From Gammaproteobacteria bacterium (GTDB lineage Bacteria; Pseudomonadota; Gammaproteobacteria; GCA-001735895): 34,588 nucleotides of DNA. The translations under genes were made by a program, and so were the position numbers. This document shows positions 25,238-33,925 of the stretch, piece after piece; position 1 is the stretch's first letter, and each line of letters starts with the position of its first letter. The notes under the pieces were generated by a model that saw only the letters and a program-made list of their open reading frames with translations, ran no database searches and was not told where the DNA came from. The stretch spans positions 1 through 34,588 of the forward strand of contig JACNJF010000139.1 of NCBI GenBank assembly GCA_014382695.1, written 5' to 3'.

Positions 25238-25999
25238 TTAATGAATGGATCCGGTTTGCTCTATCATGAGTAACAGATGGGCAGGGATATCCTGTGCATT
25301 GGAAAAATTAGTATCCTTTAAAACCGCGTTGGTAAATCTTGCATGACTCAACTTTGCTTCTATGAACTGGGCGTAATCCAGACTTGCACCATTCAACAGG
25401 GCATTGCTCATATTAGCACGGGTAAAATCAGCCTGCTCCAGTGCGCCACCGGTCAATACCGCATTATAGAAATTGGTATCACGTAACTGACTCGATATCA
25501 GTACCGCGCGTTGCATAAAGCAGCCCACAAATTTACTCCGGTTCAGGTTACTTTCTTCGAGTGAAATATCTTTCATGTAGGCCTCGGTGAAATCGGCTTC
25601 CTGAGCGATTACTTCATTCATATTCGAGCCGAACATATTGGCACCAGTAAACTGGCTATTACTCAATATCGAGCCATTAAACGTAGTATGAAACAAATCT
25701 GCAGCGGTTAAATCGGCATGGGTGATCACGCAGTCCGTCATAAACGCCCATTTCATATCGGCCTTACGAAAACTGGCATCGGCCAGATTACAGCCCTGCA
25801 TTTTCGCGTTGGTAAAATCAACACCATCCATTAATGCTCCCTGCAAATTAATGGACCCAAGATTCCTGCCATTAAACGAACAATGGCGTAGATCGGTTCT
25901 GGCGACTGGTGTTGCGCAATCACCTTTCGGAAGCTCATCGGCACACACCTGTTGATATAGCAAAACGGTTACGCAAAGTGCTGAGACTAGCCGGTACAA
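25238..25999 (-). CDS. Exported pentapeptide-repeat protein
   Basis: 253 residues. A signal peptide (cleavage after about A20, QQVCA-DE) is followed by about 40 tandem pentapeptides of the A(D/N)(L/F/M)xx type from about residue 35 to 235 (for example ADLTAADLF, ANMFGSNM, ANMSNALLNGASL). These form a right-handed square beta helix, so the protein should be a rod in the periplasm. Some repeats carry cysteines. Cytoplasmic members such as MfpA/Qnr protect gyrase, but an exported copy must do something else. First gene of the set that ends with the SBP-SCO1 fusion, 25 bases before the small exported protein, and 51 bases from the FNR-type box. Confidence 0.88.
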   Translation of the reverse strand: MYRLVSALCVTVLLYQQVCADELPKGDCATPVARTDLRHCSFNGRNLGSINLQGALMDGVDFTNAKMQGCNLADASFRKADMKWAFMTDCVITHADLTAADLFHTTFNGSILSNSQFTGANMFGSNMNEVIAQEADFTEAYMKDISLEESNLNRSKFVGCFMQRAVLISSQLRDTNFYNAVLTGGALEQADFTRANMSNALLNGASLDYAQFIEAKLSHARFTNAVLKDTNFSNAQDIPAHLLLMIEQTGSIH

Positions 26000-26049
26000 T
26001 TTGAACCTCCCTAAAAGTCATATTAAACCGGAATCAGGATGAATTCACT

Positions 26050-26063
26050 TTGATATGTATCAA
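26050..26063. promoter_or_regulatory. FNR/DNR-type binding site in a divergent promoter region
   Basis: TTGATATGTATCAA is a perfect match to the FNR consensus TTGAT-N4-ATCAA, also recognised by DNR/NNR relatives that respond to NO. It is centred in the 120-base gap between the divergent pentapeptide-repeat gene (start 25999) and the cytochrome c gene (start 26120), about 50-57 bases from each start codon, so it could activate either or both when oxygen is low. Confidence 0.72.
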
Positions 26064-26119
26064 GCATTTTTCACTACCAACTGGTTATACTAAATCATGT
26101 TCAATTTTCCGATCATCCC

Positions 26120-26791
26120 ATGCACTTAAAACTTCCTTTTTTGATTTTGTTTAGCCTTATTTCAACGCACGCCCTCGGGGTTGAGTATGACCCGGGTATC
26201 GGTGAAGAAATCAATGAAGTCTGTGCTGGCTGTCATGGTGAGTTTGGACAGGGCGGAAAAGAAGGTGAGTACCCACGTCTGGCCGGTATGCCTGCGCTGT
26301 TTATCGCTCAGCAGCTGGAACTTTTCCGTGACCGTAAACGGCCCAATCTTGCGATGATCGAGTATATCGATGAAAGACAGATGCCGGCAGAGGATATATT
26401 GCACATCTCTCATTATCTGGCCGGCCTGAAATTGAATACACGCCTGCCTGCTGTGGATGAAACAGCGGATGATTTCGATGCCTATGCACGCCTGCTGGAA
26501 TCCAAAAAACTGATGCAGATTCCGCGCGCCGAAGGCGATATAGAGACCGGTGAAAAGCTTTACAAAAAAGAATGTGCCAGCTGCCATGGCAGTGACGGTT
26601 ACGGTGATGAGAAAAAGGTAGTGCCAATGCTGGCAGGGCAATACACCGACTACCTGTGGCGCCAGGTTGAAAAATTACGCAACCGTATTCGTATTCATGA
26701 TGTGGATGATCCGAAGGATGAATTACTGGATGCGTTTACCGATGCCGAGCTTGCCGATATGTTCGCCTGGTTATCAACCGCAGATGATTAA
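26120..26791 (+). CDS. Dihaem cytochrome c (c4-like)
   Basis: 223 residues. A signal peptide (cleavage at about 20, ALG-VE) precedes two cytochrome c domains with haem motifs CAGCH (35-39) and CASCH (152-156). Each is followed by a glycine-rich turn and a YPRLAGM or VPMLAGQ segment, then a (Y/F)-rich helix with Q(L/V)E, the layout of cytochrome c4. Met in QMPAED is a likely axial ligand of the first haem; the second half lacks an obvious MP motif. A periplasmic electron carrier. It is transcribed away from the SCO1-fusion operon from a region with an FNR-type box and ends 9 bases before the convergent nos operon, so it may feed NosZ or another terminal reductase. Confidence 0.9.
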   Translation: MHLKLPFLILFSLISTHALGVEYDPGIGEEINEVCAGCHGEFGQGGKEGEYPRLAGMPALFIAQQLELFRDRKRPNLAMIEYIDERQMPAEDILHISHYLAGLKLNTRLPAVDETADDFDAYARLLESKKLMQIPRAEGDIETGEKLYKKECASCHGSDGYGDEKKVVPMLAGQYTDYLWRQVEKLRNRIRIHDVDDPKDELLDAFTDAELADMFAWLSTADD

Positions 26792-26800
26792 ACGAAAATA

Positions 26801-27283
26801 TCAGCCCGCATGACTGACGGTGATAAACCGATACGGCACCTTTATCCGTTTATTGCCTGACCTCAGCTCCACCAGTGCTTCCCATTCCATCGCGTTTTGA
26901 CTGCAGAAAGACAGTGTCGCCTTAGCGCTAAATTCACCTTTCACCATATTCTTCAGTTCTATCTGATTGAGCGGCATTTTCATATCCACCCCGTTCAGCT
27001 CGACGCTGACGCCATCCACCCTGAAACCTTCGACGAATACCTTTAGCTGTAACGGTTTGGCCAGTGGTATTTCTCGTGGCTCAATCGAAAAACTGACGCT
27101 GGCACCATCCTTCAATGCGGTCACACAGGGGCCAGCACGTAAATCACATTGCTGATCATAGGGAATAACGATGAGTTGCACCTGCTGACTCTGTAATTTT
27201 TGTTGATAAGCGGTCCAGCCGACAAGCAGGATAAATAGAACAACAATGACCCCGCCCTGAAATTTACTGATACCTTTAAACAT
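26801..27283 (-). CDS. Membrane-anchored periplasmic protein at the end of the nos operon
   Basis: 160 residues. One N-terminal transmembrane helix (about 11-27, GVIVVLFILLVGW), then a beta-rich periplasmic domain. It has cysteines C46 and C53 (CDLRAGPC) and C127 (SFCSQ), and a VDMKMPLN motif at 99-106 whose two methionines are reminiscent of copper-binding sites. No family recognised with confidence; FixH-like proteins share the anchor-plus-beta layout, but the match is weak. It starts 20 bases after nosY and is likely co-transcribed, so a role in NosZ maturation or copper handling is a reasonable inference. Confidence 0.8.
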   Translation of the reverse strand: MFKGISKFQGGVIVVLFILLVGWTAYQQKLQSQQVQLIVIPYDQQCDLRAGPCVTALKDGASVSFSIEPREIPLAKPLQLKVFVEGFRVDGVSVELNGVDMKMPLNQIELKNMVKGEFSAKATLSFCSQNAMEWEALVELRSGNKRIKVPYRFITVSHAG

Positions 27284-27303
27284 GGACGTCTCGCAAGCCG
27301 GTT

Positions 27304-28131
27304 CTAGGGAAGATCACTACGCCGGAAAACCAGATAACCTATAGCGGCACACAGGCTTCCAAATAGCACCGGATAGATAACCGCATAGGCGATATAACCA
27401 GCCTGTGAAAAGTTATCCAGAATGACGTATGCCGTGGGACCGAGTAAAACCAGCTGCGGATCGAACAACATCATGGTCGCGGTTCTGAACACCTGCATCG
27501 GATTGGCCAGCGCTATCGCGACCGCTGTTTCGGGCGGCAGGTTTTCCTGAATCATGATACCGAGCAATATTAAATCGAGAAAAAGCAGTAACACCAGCCA
27601 GGTCAGAAACGCCGCACCCTGCGCCACATCCGATGAGCGTGCCAGTGTGGAGATCAGCATGCCGATGCCGAGAAAGCACCAGGCCAGCGCCATCAGCAGC
27701 GCGCTATAAAAAATGAAAAGGTTCCAGGGTATCGCCGATCCTTTGATCACACCCCATACCAGTGCAGCCAGCATGGCCATAAACACCGGCAAAAACACGA
27801 CGAAGAAGCGCCCCAGAAAACGCCCCCAGAACCAGGCTGCCAGCGAGACTGGTAATGACAGCATATATTCAAAAATTCCCGCTTCTCGATCCCCTGCCAC
27901 CGAGCGCACCGTGGTAATCAATACAAAGATCGGTAGTATCGCCATCGACAGCTGAATATAGGTGACCAGCAGGCGCGACAGGCCGGTAAAGCCCATCACT
28001 CTGGATTCGGACAGGCCGAATACAAACAGAATCACCACGATGCCACCGAATACCAGCGAATACACCATAAACCAGCGTGCACGCAGGGACTCGATAATAT
28101 CGTTGTAGGCAGTTAGCCAGAGATGCTTCAT
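27304..28131 (-). CDS. nosY: NosY, ABC transporter permease for NosZ maturation
   Basis: 275 residues with six predicted membrane segments and the typical opening of the family (a short cytoplasmic helix with DIIESLRARWF, then the first membrane span). GDREAGIFEYMLSLPVS matches the conserved coupling segment of ABC-2 permeases. NosY partners NosF and the periplasmic NosD; together they are needed to assemble the CuZ centre of nitrous oxide reductase, probably by exporting a sulfur species or passing copper via NosL. Its ATG overlaps the nosL stop by 4 bases. Confidence 0.92.
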   Translation of the reverse strand: MKHLWLTAYNDIIESLRARWFMVYSLVFGGIVVILFVFGLSESRVMGFTGLSRLLVTYIQLSMAILPIFVLITTVRSVAGDREAGIFEYMLSLPVSLAAWFWGRFLGRFFVVFLPVFMAMLAALVWGVIKGSAIPWNLFIFYSALLMALAWCFLGIGMLISTLARSSDVAQGAAFLTWLVLLLFLDLILLGIMIQENLPPETAVAIALANPMQVFRTATMMLFDPQLVLLGPTAYVILDNFSQAGYIAYAVIYPVLFGSLCAAIGYLVFRRSDLP

Positions 28132-28631
28132 CTTGAATTCTCGCGCTCAAGCGCCTGTTGTTGCAGTCGCAGCTGCAGTTGCTGGCCATGCAGATTGTAC
28201 TTCGCTTCCACTTCGGCGATACGCAACTTCGCCTGCTCAAAATTCAGACCGCCTTCAGCCGGCTCTGACTGTGCGCCCAGACCGTATTCCATCGGTGTTG
28301 TGTTCCTGCTCACATAGGTCGCGCTTGTCGCATCAATCCATTCTTTGGTTCGATGATCAGCAACCCATAGCTCCGATTTAATTTCATCTTTCCAAGGTTG
28401 TTCCTGTAGCCATAGCGCGGCACAGCCGATATCATCAAACTTGGCCACTTTAGAACGCTTACCCTCAGGAAAATAGCGTACCTCTGCGGCGAAGTGCGGA
28501 TCACTCAATACCATGCGACAGCGCTCACAGTTGTCTCTGTCCCATTTAACCTCGGCCGGCCCTGTATCAGGCTCAGACGAGCAACCCGCCAGCAGCAACA
28601 GTAGCGTGAGCACAGTCAATTTACGCAACAT
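28128..28631 (-). CDS. nosL: NosL, copper chaperone lipoprotein
   Basis: 167 residues from ATG 28631, chosen because it gives a clean lipoprotein signal peptide (MLRKL, leucine run, lipobox LAG-C17); an upstream in-frame ATG at 28688 would bury it. The mature part has CERCRM (C35, C38, M40), fitting the copper-binding site of NosL, then FDDIGCAALWL and a conserved DATSATYV segment. The last 45 residues are a charged Gln/Arg/Leu-rich helix, longer than in most NosL. NosL binds Cu(I) in the periplasm and delivers it for NosZ assembly. The start overlaps the end of nosF by about 11 bases. Confidence 0.92.
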   Translation of the reverse strand: MLRKLTVLTLLLLLAGCSSEPDTGPAEVKWDRDNCERCRMVLSDPHFAAEVRYFPEGKRSKVAKFDDIGCAALWLQEQPWKDEIKSELWVADHRTKEWIDATSATYVSRNTTPMEYGLGAQSEPAEGGLNFEQAKLRIAEVEAKYNLHGQQLQLRLQQQALERENSR

Positions 28632-29499
28632 GTTCTTTCCTCGACTGCACCACTTCATCCATCGCGATACCTGATAGCAACGCGGCATAGCGCGATAACA
28701 TCCCCAGAAAGCGCAACCGATCCGGCCCGGCTATAATACCGGTCCATATGGTATTGACAGATGACGAACTGAAGCCCCATTCGCCGAGTGCTTTGGCAAA
28801 TGCAGGCTCAAACTGAACCATGCTGATCTGACAGGCCAGCTGGCTCGACATATCCACAAGATCGGCGACCACATCATCCAGCACAATCTCGCCCTGATCC
28901 ATTTCCACCACCCGGTTTACCAGCGATGCAACTTCATCCAGACGATGACTCGAAATCAACATGGCCGAACTCTGCTGTTTTTCTGCCAGCAATTTAAACA
29001 GTGTGTGCCGGGCTTCAGGGTCGAGATTGGCTGCAGGCTCATCCATCACCAGTAATTCACTATCGCGCCCCAGTGCAATCGCAATCAACAGCTTCTGTTT
29101 CTGTCCACCGGAGAGTTTGACGAAGGGTTGATGTCGGTACTGCACGGCGTCAAACCCTAGCAACCCGGCCACATGCTGCATGCGTTCCGCCTCTGCTCCG
29201 CACAGGCTGGCGGCAAAGTGAATCAGTTGACCGACCGGCATCCGTAGCGGCGGTGGTAACTGTGGGACAAAACCGACTTTGGCTAATACCTGCTGACGAA
29301 ACTCACGTGGATTCAGCTCGTCTACCGTCACTAGCCCGCTGCAGTTATATTCGCCCAGTAGACAGCGGATCAGCGTCGTTTTACCGGCACCATTGGAGCC
29401 TACCAGCGCAACGCGCTGGCCGCGTGTGATCGCAAGGTTAATACCTTTGAGTACCTGATTGCGCCGGAAGCGTTTACTGACATTACTAAACTGAATCAT
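28621..29499 (-). CDS. nosF: NosF, ABC transporter ATPase
   Basis: 292 residues. Walker A is GSNGAGKT (34-41), the Q-loop region is FVPQLPP (77-83), the signature is LSGGQKQK (129-136), Walker B is ELLVMDEP (148-155), and the H-loop follows at SSHRLDE. The C-terminal 80 residues form an accessory region. It powers the NosDFY transporter used for CuZ assembly in nitrous oxide reductase. It starts 19 bases after the nosH stop and overlaps nosL at its end. Confidence 0.93.
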   Translation of the reverse strand: MIQFSNVSKRFRRNQVLKGINLAITRGQRVALVGSNGAGKTTLIRCLLGEYNCSGLVTVDELNPREFRQQVLAKVGFVPQLPPPLRMPVGQLIHFAASLCGAEAERMQHVAGLLGFDAVQYRHQPFVKLSGGQKQKLLIAIALGRDSELLVMDEPAANLDPEARHTLFKLLAEKQQSSAMLISSHRLDEVASLVNRVVEMDQGEIVLDDVVADLVDMSSQLACQISMVQFEPAFAKALGEWGFSSSSVNTIWTGIIAGPDRLRFLGMLSRYAALLSGIAMDEVVQSRKEHVA

Positions 29500-29518
29500 G
29501 ACTTCTATTTCATCTGAA

Positions 29519-30493
29519 CTAGAGGAACTTATCCAGGCCTTTAAACCGGTAGTTCAATGAATCGGTTGGACAGACATCCACACACATACCACAGCGGGTA
29601 CAGTCCGCACTGACATCCTGATCGATATCATGTGCCCTGCCACGAATGGTTAGATCCAGTACATGCGGCACCAGACAGACCTTGCGGCAGTCGCCTTCAT
29701 GATGACAGGCTTCGGCATTATAAACCACCCGTAACGGCGACAGCGTACCGACTGCAGCATAGGTCACTCCGATCGGACACACGTAGCGACACCACGCGCG
29801 ACGCGAATAAAACACTTCAAACAATAGCAGCACACCGACCCAGATGAGTGCCACACCGGGGCCATAGATGATGGCGCGGCTGAGAATACCGGTGGGAGAA
29901 ATGGTTTCAAACACGGTATAACCTGTCACAATCGCCAGCAAGGCAAAGATGACATAAAAAACACTGCGGGTTTTACGATGAAAGGTATGATTCCTGATGA
30001 CTTTTTTATCCACCAGCCACAGATGCAGATACTCGGCCCATTCCGATAACAGGTGATAGGGACAGGCCCAGGAACAGAAGGTTCTGCCACCCAGCAGCAG
30101 CCACATCACAAAAACGGTAGTGGTACCGATAACCAGATTTAACACCACATGTTTATACGCCAGCATCACCTGCAGGGCCGAGTTTAAATCGGCGAAATGG
30201 AAGCCGACAAAACGCGATGCGGTCATCGCCCCTTCCAGTAGCTGTACATCAAATTTATAGGAAACCAGGAAAAGCACGTTAACCAGTATCAGGGTTATCC
30301 AGCGGCGTCGTTGCCACTTTCTAAAAAAGGTACCATGGTGCTCAAGATGAGCGGCTTCCAGGTCGGCCTTACTCAGCGCCCCTCGCTTCGCCTGATAGAT
30401 AGCGAGTAACTCTTCAGACTGCTGACCTTTTTGCGGACGAGTCGGAGGATTACCAAAAACCTGCGAAAAGGATTCTTTTATATAGTTCAACAC
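29519..30493 (-). CDS. nosH: NosH, NapH-like membrane polyferredoxin
   Basis: 324 residues. About four or five membrane helices (about 64-82, 112-135, 177-193, 212-228) carry two cytoplasmic-edge cysteine pairs, CSWACP (C140, C144) and CRYVCP (C235, C239), as in NapH/NosR/RdxA-type proteins. The C-terminal region has C263/C269/C273 and a [4Fe-4S] motif CTRCGMCVDVCP (C298, C301, C304, C308). In clade II nos systems NosH with NosG is thought to accept electrons from menaquinol or quinol and move them toward periplasmic cytochromes and NosZ. There are 3 bases between the nosG stop and this start. Confidence 0.9.
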   Translation of the reverse strand: MLNYIKESFSQVFGNPPTRPQKGQQSEELLAIYQAKRGALSKADLEAAHLEHHGTFFRKWQRRRWITLILVNVLFLVSYKFDVQLLEGAMTASRFVGFHFADLNSALQVMLAYKHVVLNLVIGTTTVFVMWLLLGGRTFCSWACPYHLLSEWAEYLHLWLVDKKVIRNHTFHRKTRSVFYVIFALLAIVTGYTVFETISPTGILSRAIIYGPGVALIWVGVLLLFEVFYSRRAWCRYVCPIGVTYAAVGTLSPLRVVYNAEACHHEGDCRKVCLVPHVLDLTIRGRAHDIDQDVSADCTRCGMCVDVCPTDSLNYRFKGLDKFL

Positions 30494-30496
30494 GAT

Positions 30497-31384
30497 CTAT
30501 CCCCAGTTCGTGGTTTTGTCGATATCAACAACGATCGCGGGTGCTGCTTCCACCGGGCAGATCATTTCACACACACCGCAACCCACACAGCCATCCAGTA
30601 CCACCGGCAGCATACGGGTAATGCCATCTGCTGATTCTATTGGCTGCAGCTCTATCGCATGTTTCGGCGGGCACTCATTACCGTGCTGTTCAGCCACTCT
30701 GGCCAGAGTACCTTCTCTTTTTGCTTCTTCGCGCTGCCGGTCTTTCTCCACACACTGGGTGATTCGAATCTCGATCGGACACTGGCGCACACACAGGTCG
30801 CACAGCTCAAGATCATAAGGATGATCCGCCACCGCAATTGGATTCCAGCGGTCGATCTCATCGTAACGTAACAGGCCTTTATAATCCGGCCCTCGCACCT
30901 GCCCTTTGAATCCCCGGCCCTGAACCGCGAGGCAAGTCTTCGGCTGATCGAGTCGGGCAAACCCCATCCGCGTATCGGCCGGATAATTCAGCTCATGGGT
31001 TAAAGCACCGGTCGGACAGGCCAGCACACATTGCAGGCCATCACAGGAAAAATCACAGGCCTGTTCGCGTGCATCGATATACGGAATACCGATACCGACG
31101 CCTTCATCCAGCTCGGCCAGTTTGATCGCGTTTACCGGACATACCTGCACACACTGACCGCACTTGATACAGGCTGCAAAAAACTCCTGCTCCTCAAATA
31201 CCGTTTTAAGCGCACCGGGTGGACGCAGACGTGCAGAGGAACCCTGCACAACCGGAAGTAGTCCTGCCAGCGAAAAAGTAACCACACCAGCCGTTAACAC
31301 AGCAGAGCGAATAAACTCTCTGCGGTTTGTCTCTATTCGGCTTTTGCTCAGCACCCTTTTTACTTTTTTAGTCTCTTCACTCAT
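30497..31384 (-). CDS. nosG: NosG, NapG-like periplasmic ferredoxin (Tat exported)
   Basis: 295 residues. The N-terminus has a twin-arginine type signal (NRREFIRS at 20-27, then AVLTAGVVTFSLAGLLP). Four [4Fe-4S] sites are visible: CIKCGQCVQVCP (C72-C82), CDFSC...CVLACP, CDLCVRQCP with later Cys, and CVGCGVCEMICP. This layout is that of NapG and its nos-cluster relative NosG. It should sit in the periplasm and work with NosH as a quinol-to-cytochrome electron route. Its ATG overlaps the nosD stop by 4 bases, so the two are translationally coupled. Confidence 0.9.
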   Translation of the reverse strand: MSEETKKVKRVLSKSRIETNRREFIRSAVLTAGVVTFSLAGLLPVVQGSSARLRPPGALKTVFEEQEFFAACIKCGQCVQVCPVNAIKLAELDEGVGIGIPYIDAREQACDFSCDGLQCVLACPTGALTHELNYPADTRMGFARLDQPKTCLAVQGRGFKGQVRGPDYKGLLRYDEIDRWNPIAVADHPYDLELCDLCVRQCPIEIRITQCVEKDRQREEAKREGTLARVAEQHGNECPPKHAIELQPIESADGITRMLPVVLDGCVGCGVCEMICPVEAAPAIVVDIDKTTNWG

Positions 31385-32625
31385 TGTTTTGAATCACTAA
31401 TTTCAACCCGAGCCGACATCAATGGGCTATCATCTCTGACCAGCATATCCGGTGTACTGAATGGGGCCAGTCGCTCCAGAAAGTCGAGCACCGCCATCAC
31501 CGGAGTACCCTGAAAAAAACGAGCGGCAGGTACATCCATCCAGATGCGATCGGCATAACCGTAAAGCTCATAAGGCTTGTCACCGATACCGTCATGATCC
31601 AGATCAAAGCCTTCGTAATCATCCCAGTAGTTATCCTTCCATACATTACGGTTTGCGGTTTTTCCACCGGCTACAGAAATCTGTGTCTGATTACCCTTGA
31701 AAGAATTTCTCTCGAATATATTACCGGTCCAGTCGTTTAGAAAGTTAATCGCAACATTGGTAAACGCAATCACGTTATCATGAATCCGGTTGGTCTTTTC
31801 CGGATCATACGGAGAAACGTCGATATACAGACCGGTGGCACAGTATAGAATCTGATTGCTGGAGATCTCAACATCCGAGGTTTCCTTAAACCCTATACCC
31901 ATCCCGGTAGGACCGTTGGCATAGGCGATATAATTGTTATGCACGCGCACACCATCGCTATACATCAGGAAAATGCCGACCGAATTATTTTCATAATGAT
32001 TCGAGTCAACTTCGTTGAAGCGTGAGTACATAAAGTGCAGGGAGTAGCGGCCACCACGCGAATCGTTGCGCGCTATCGTATTATCGGCAGAATACCAGAC
32101 CACCATATCGCGACTATCACGAATGATGTTGTCTTCAATCTTGTTATTAAAACTGTACCAGAGTCGAACCGAATCACCGCGCACGCCCAGATCGACGGGC
32201 TTGGAAGAGATACGATTACGCCGAATGATATTCGAATCGGCCTGCTGTAAGTCGATGCCAAACAGGGTGTTGTCGATCACATTATCCTTGATCACATTGA
32301 ACTTGCCCCTGACCTGAATCGCGGCATCGATATCGTTATGCGAATTGCCACTGTTGGTCAGATGCATATTTCTGATTACCGCGCCATCGGTATCCAGATA
32401 GATCACGGAACCCTTACCACCGGCATCGATGGTTACCTGACCCTGACCATCGATAGTAAGCGGAAAATCCAGCGTGACCGGCCCGGCATAGATACCGGGT
32501 GGGGGAACCAGCGTCGATTTTGGTTCAGCAGCATTGATCAGGTCCTGGAAAGGCGGGTAGTCAGCCGCCATACCAGACAGGGTAAAGCCCAGTAGAAACA
32601 GCGTGCTGGCGAAACCCCTTAGCAT
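31381..32625 (-). CDS. nosD: NosD, periplasmic right-handed beta-helix protein
   Basis: 414 residues with a signal peptide (cleavage at about 20, SGMA-AD). From about residue 60 to 340 it is a series of Asn/Ile-rich beta-helix turns (for example NVIKDNVIDN, NIIRRNRISS, NKIEDNIIRDS), the CASH/NosD repeat pattern, ending in the conserved NYWDDYEGFDLDHDGIGD segment. NosD binds the NosFY transporter on the periplasmic side and is needed for CuZ assembly in NosZ. It starts 4 bases after the upstream nosB-like gene. Confidence 0.94.
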   Translation of the reverse strand: MLRGFASTLFLLGFTLSGMAADYPPFQDLINAAEPKSTLVPPPGIYAGPVTLDFPLTIDGQGQVTIDAGGKGSVIYLDTDGAVIRNMHLTNSGNSHNDIDAAIQVRGKFNVIKDNVIDNTLFGIDLQQADSNIIRRNRISSKPVDLGVRGDSVRLWYSFNNKIEDNIIRDSRDMVVWYSADNTIARNDSRGGRYSLHFMYSRFNEVDSNHYENNSVGIFLMYSDGVRVHNNYIAYANGPTGMGIGFKETSDVEISSNQILYCATGLYIDVSPYDPEKTNRIHDNVIAFTNVAINFLNDWTGNIFERNSFKGNQTQISVAGGKTANRNVWKDNYWDDYEGFDLDHDGIGDKPYELYGYADRIWMDVPAARFFQGTPVMAVLDFLERLAPFSTPDMLVRDDSPLMSARVEISDSKQ

Positions 32626-32629
32626 CGAC

Positions 32630-33832
32630 CTAGTCCGCAGATGAAGAAAACTGCTTACGCCGAATCAGAGCTGCAAATGCGAGTACCACAGACACCACCA
32701 ACATCAGGAAAAAACCTGTATCAGGATAGGAGTGGGTAGCAAACTGCGCCACCTTACCATCACCGAAAACGGTCGGCATGAAGGGTTTCACCGAAAACGC
32801 GCCCATGTCGTTCAGGGTATGTCCATACCACCATAACCAGGCCGAGTAATCGATCAGAAAAAACAGCGGTAACGCCATCGGCACCAGTACCAGCAACCAG
32901 TAGAAAATACCGCCATTTTTGCGCGCACCAAAAATCAGCACCAGCATCGCCGCCAGCAATCCCCAGAATACCACCTGCAACGCCAGCTCCAGGGTTTTAA
33001 CCATCGGTACGATTTCAGCCTGATTATTAAAATAGCGCCCCAGACTTTTAGCATAATGCCAGGACATCACCTGAAAAGAACTACCATCCCAGTCCTGCAT
33101 ATCCGAGCTTTTAGCACGATCAATGTCATAGGTTTGTTTCAACTGCTCAATCAGGCGTGTTTTATCACTATCCCTGCCTGCAGCACGTTCTTTCTTTTTT
33201 TCAATCTCTGAGGGCAGGATAACTTCCACTCCAGAGTCTTCCAGCGACTTTTTAAGTACACCGGTTATTCCGCCAATCACAAACTCCGGTTCTTCATCCG
33301 CCGAGGTCGCGCTTGCATCCTGATCCAGCGAAGTCACCAGCGCTTCCACAAATCCTGCATTCTGCAGCTGGAAACCATCTTCTGAATACATCGCCAGACT
33401 CATCCAGAGCGCAATCGCGCCAAAACCTACTGTCATTATGCTCATGCGAATGTTAGGCCGGGTACACATGAAACCAACCAGCATAACGCCCATGAAGACC
33501 ACCAGAAACTGACCAAAACCTCTTTCCACCGGGCCGCCTGCCGCAATAGGGTACATCCCGACATAGTGATTGATGGTGTCCATTTCATGTACACAGTCGA
33601 GTGCTTCGTCTTCGGTAATTTCGGCTTTATCGAGCTTTTTACAGCCATTGAACACACCATTGATATGAAACTCAATGCGCACACCATCGGGAAAGGATTC
33701 TGCCGGATAGTTGGGGGCGGTCAACGATACCCACCAGATCGACGTGTAAAAAATTGCCCCCAGTAAACCAATAGCGATGACCGAGAGAATACCGACTTTT
33801 AAGGTTTGCTTATTGAAGGATTCTTTACTCAT
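32630..33832 (-). CDS. nosB: NosB-like integral membrane protein
   Basis: 400 residues from ATG 33832; a start at 33886 is open but adds a segment without a ribosome-binding site. Membrane helices lie at about 11-33, 105-123, 130-150, two or three between 285 and 335, and one near the C-terminus (GFFLMLVVSVVLAFAALI). Between helices 1 and 2 is a periplasmic loop with CKKLDKAEI, CVHEMDTINHYVGMYPI and a second His/Met-rich stretch; the later YGHTLND and FATHSYPD segments also carry histidines. Position directly before nosD, with no nosR, matches nosB of clade II nos clusters such as Wolinella succinogenes. NosB is needed in those systems but its job is unknown. Symbol given from context and general resemblance. 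Confidence 0.72.
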   Translation of the reverse strand: MSKESFNKQTLKVGILSVIAIGLLGAIFYTSIWWVSLTAPNYPAESFPDGVRIEFHINGVFNGCKKLDKAEITEDEALDCVHEMDTINHYVGMYPIAAGGPVERGFGQFLVVFMGVMLVGFMCTRPNIRMSIMTVGFGAIALWMSLAMYSEDGFQLQNAGFVEALVTSLDQDASATSADEEPEFVIGGITGVLKKSLEDSGVEVILPSEIEKKKERAAGRDSDKTRLIEQLKQTYDIDRAKSSDMQDWDGSSFQVMSWHYAKSLGRYFNNQAEIVPMVKTLELALQVVFWGLLAAMLVLIFGARKNGGIFYWLLVLVPMALPLFFLIDYSAWLWWYGHTLNDMGAFSVKPFMPTVFGDGKVAQFATHSYPDTGFFLMLVVSVVLAFAALIRRKQFSSSAD

Positions 33833-33897
33833 ATAATGTGATCCGATATTAAAAACTGTTAACCAATGATTCCTGAAGGCAACCATTGTGATGGAAA

Positions 33898-33925
33898 GCT
33901 AACTCCCACTAGTGCGGGAGTTAGC
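33898..33925. other. Strong hairpin between cytochrome c and nosB-like gene
   Basis: A perfect 10-bp stem, GCTAACTCCC / GGGAGTTAGC, with an 8-base loop lies in the 126-base gap. On the minus strand it is followed by TTTCC, a poor T-tract, so it may be a leaky terminator, attenuator or mRNA-stabilising structure that sets different levels of the upstream cytochrome (and presumed nosZ) and the accessory genes. A second short hairpin CCGGA-TAAA-TCCGG lies next to it at 33935-33948. Confidence 0.6.
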
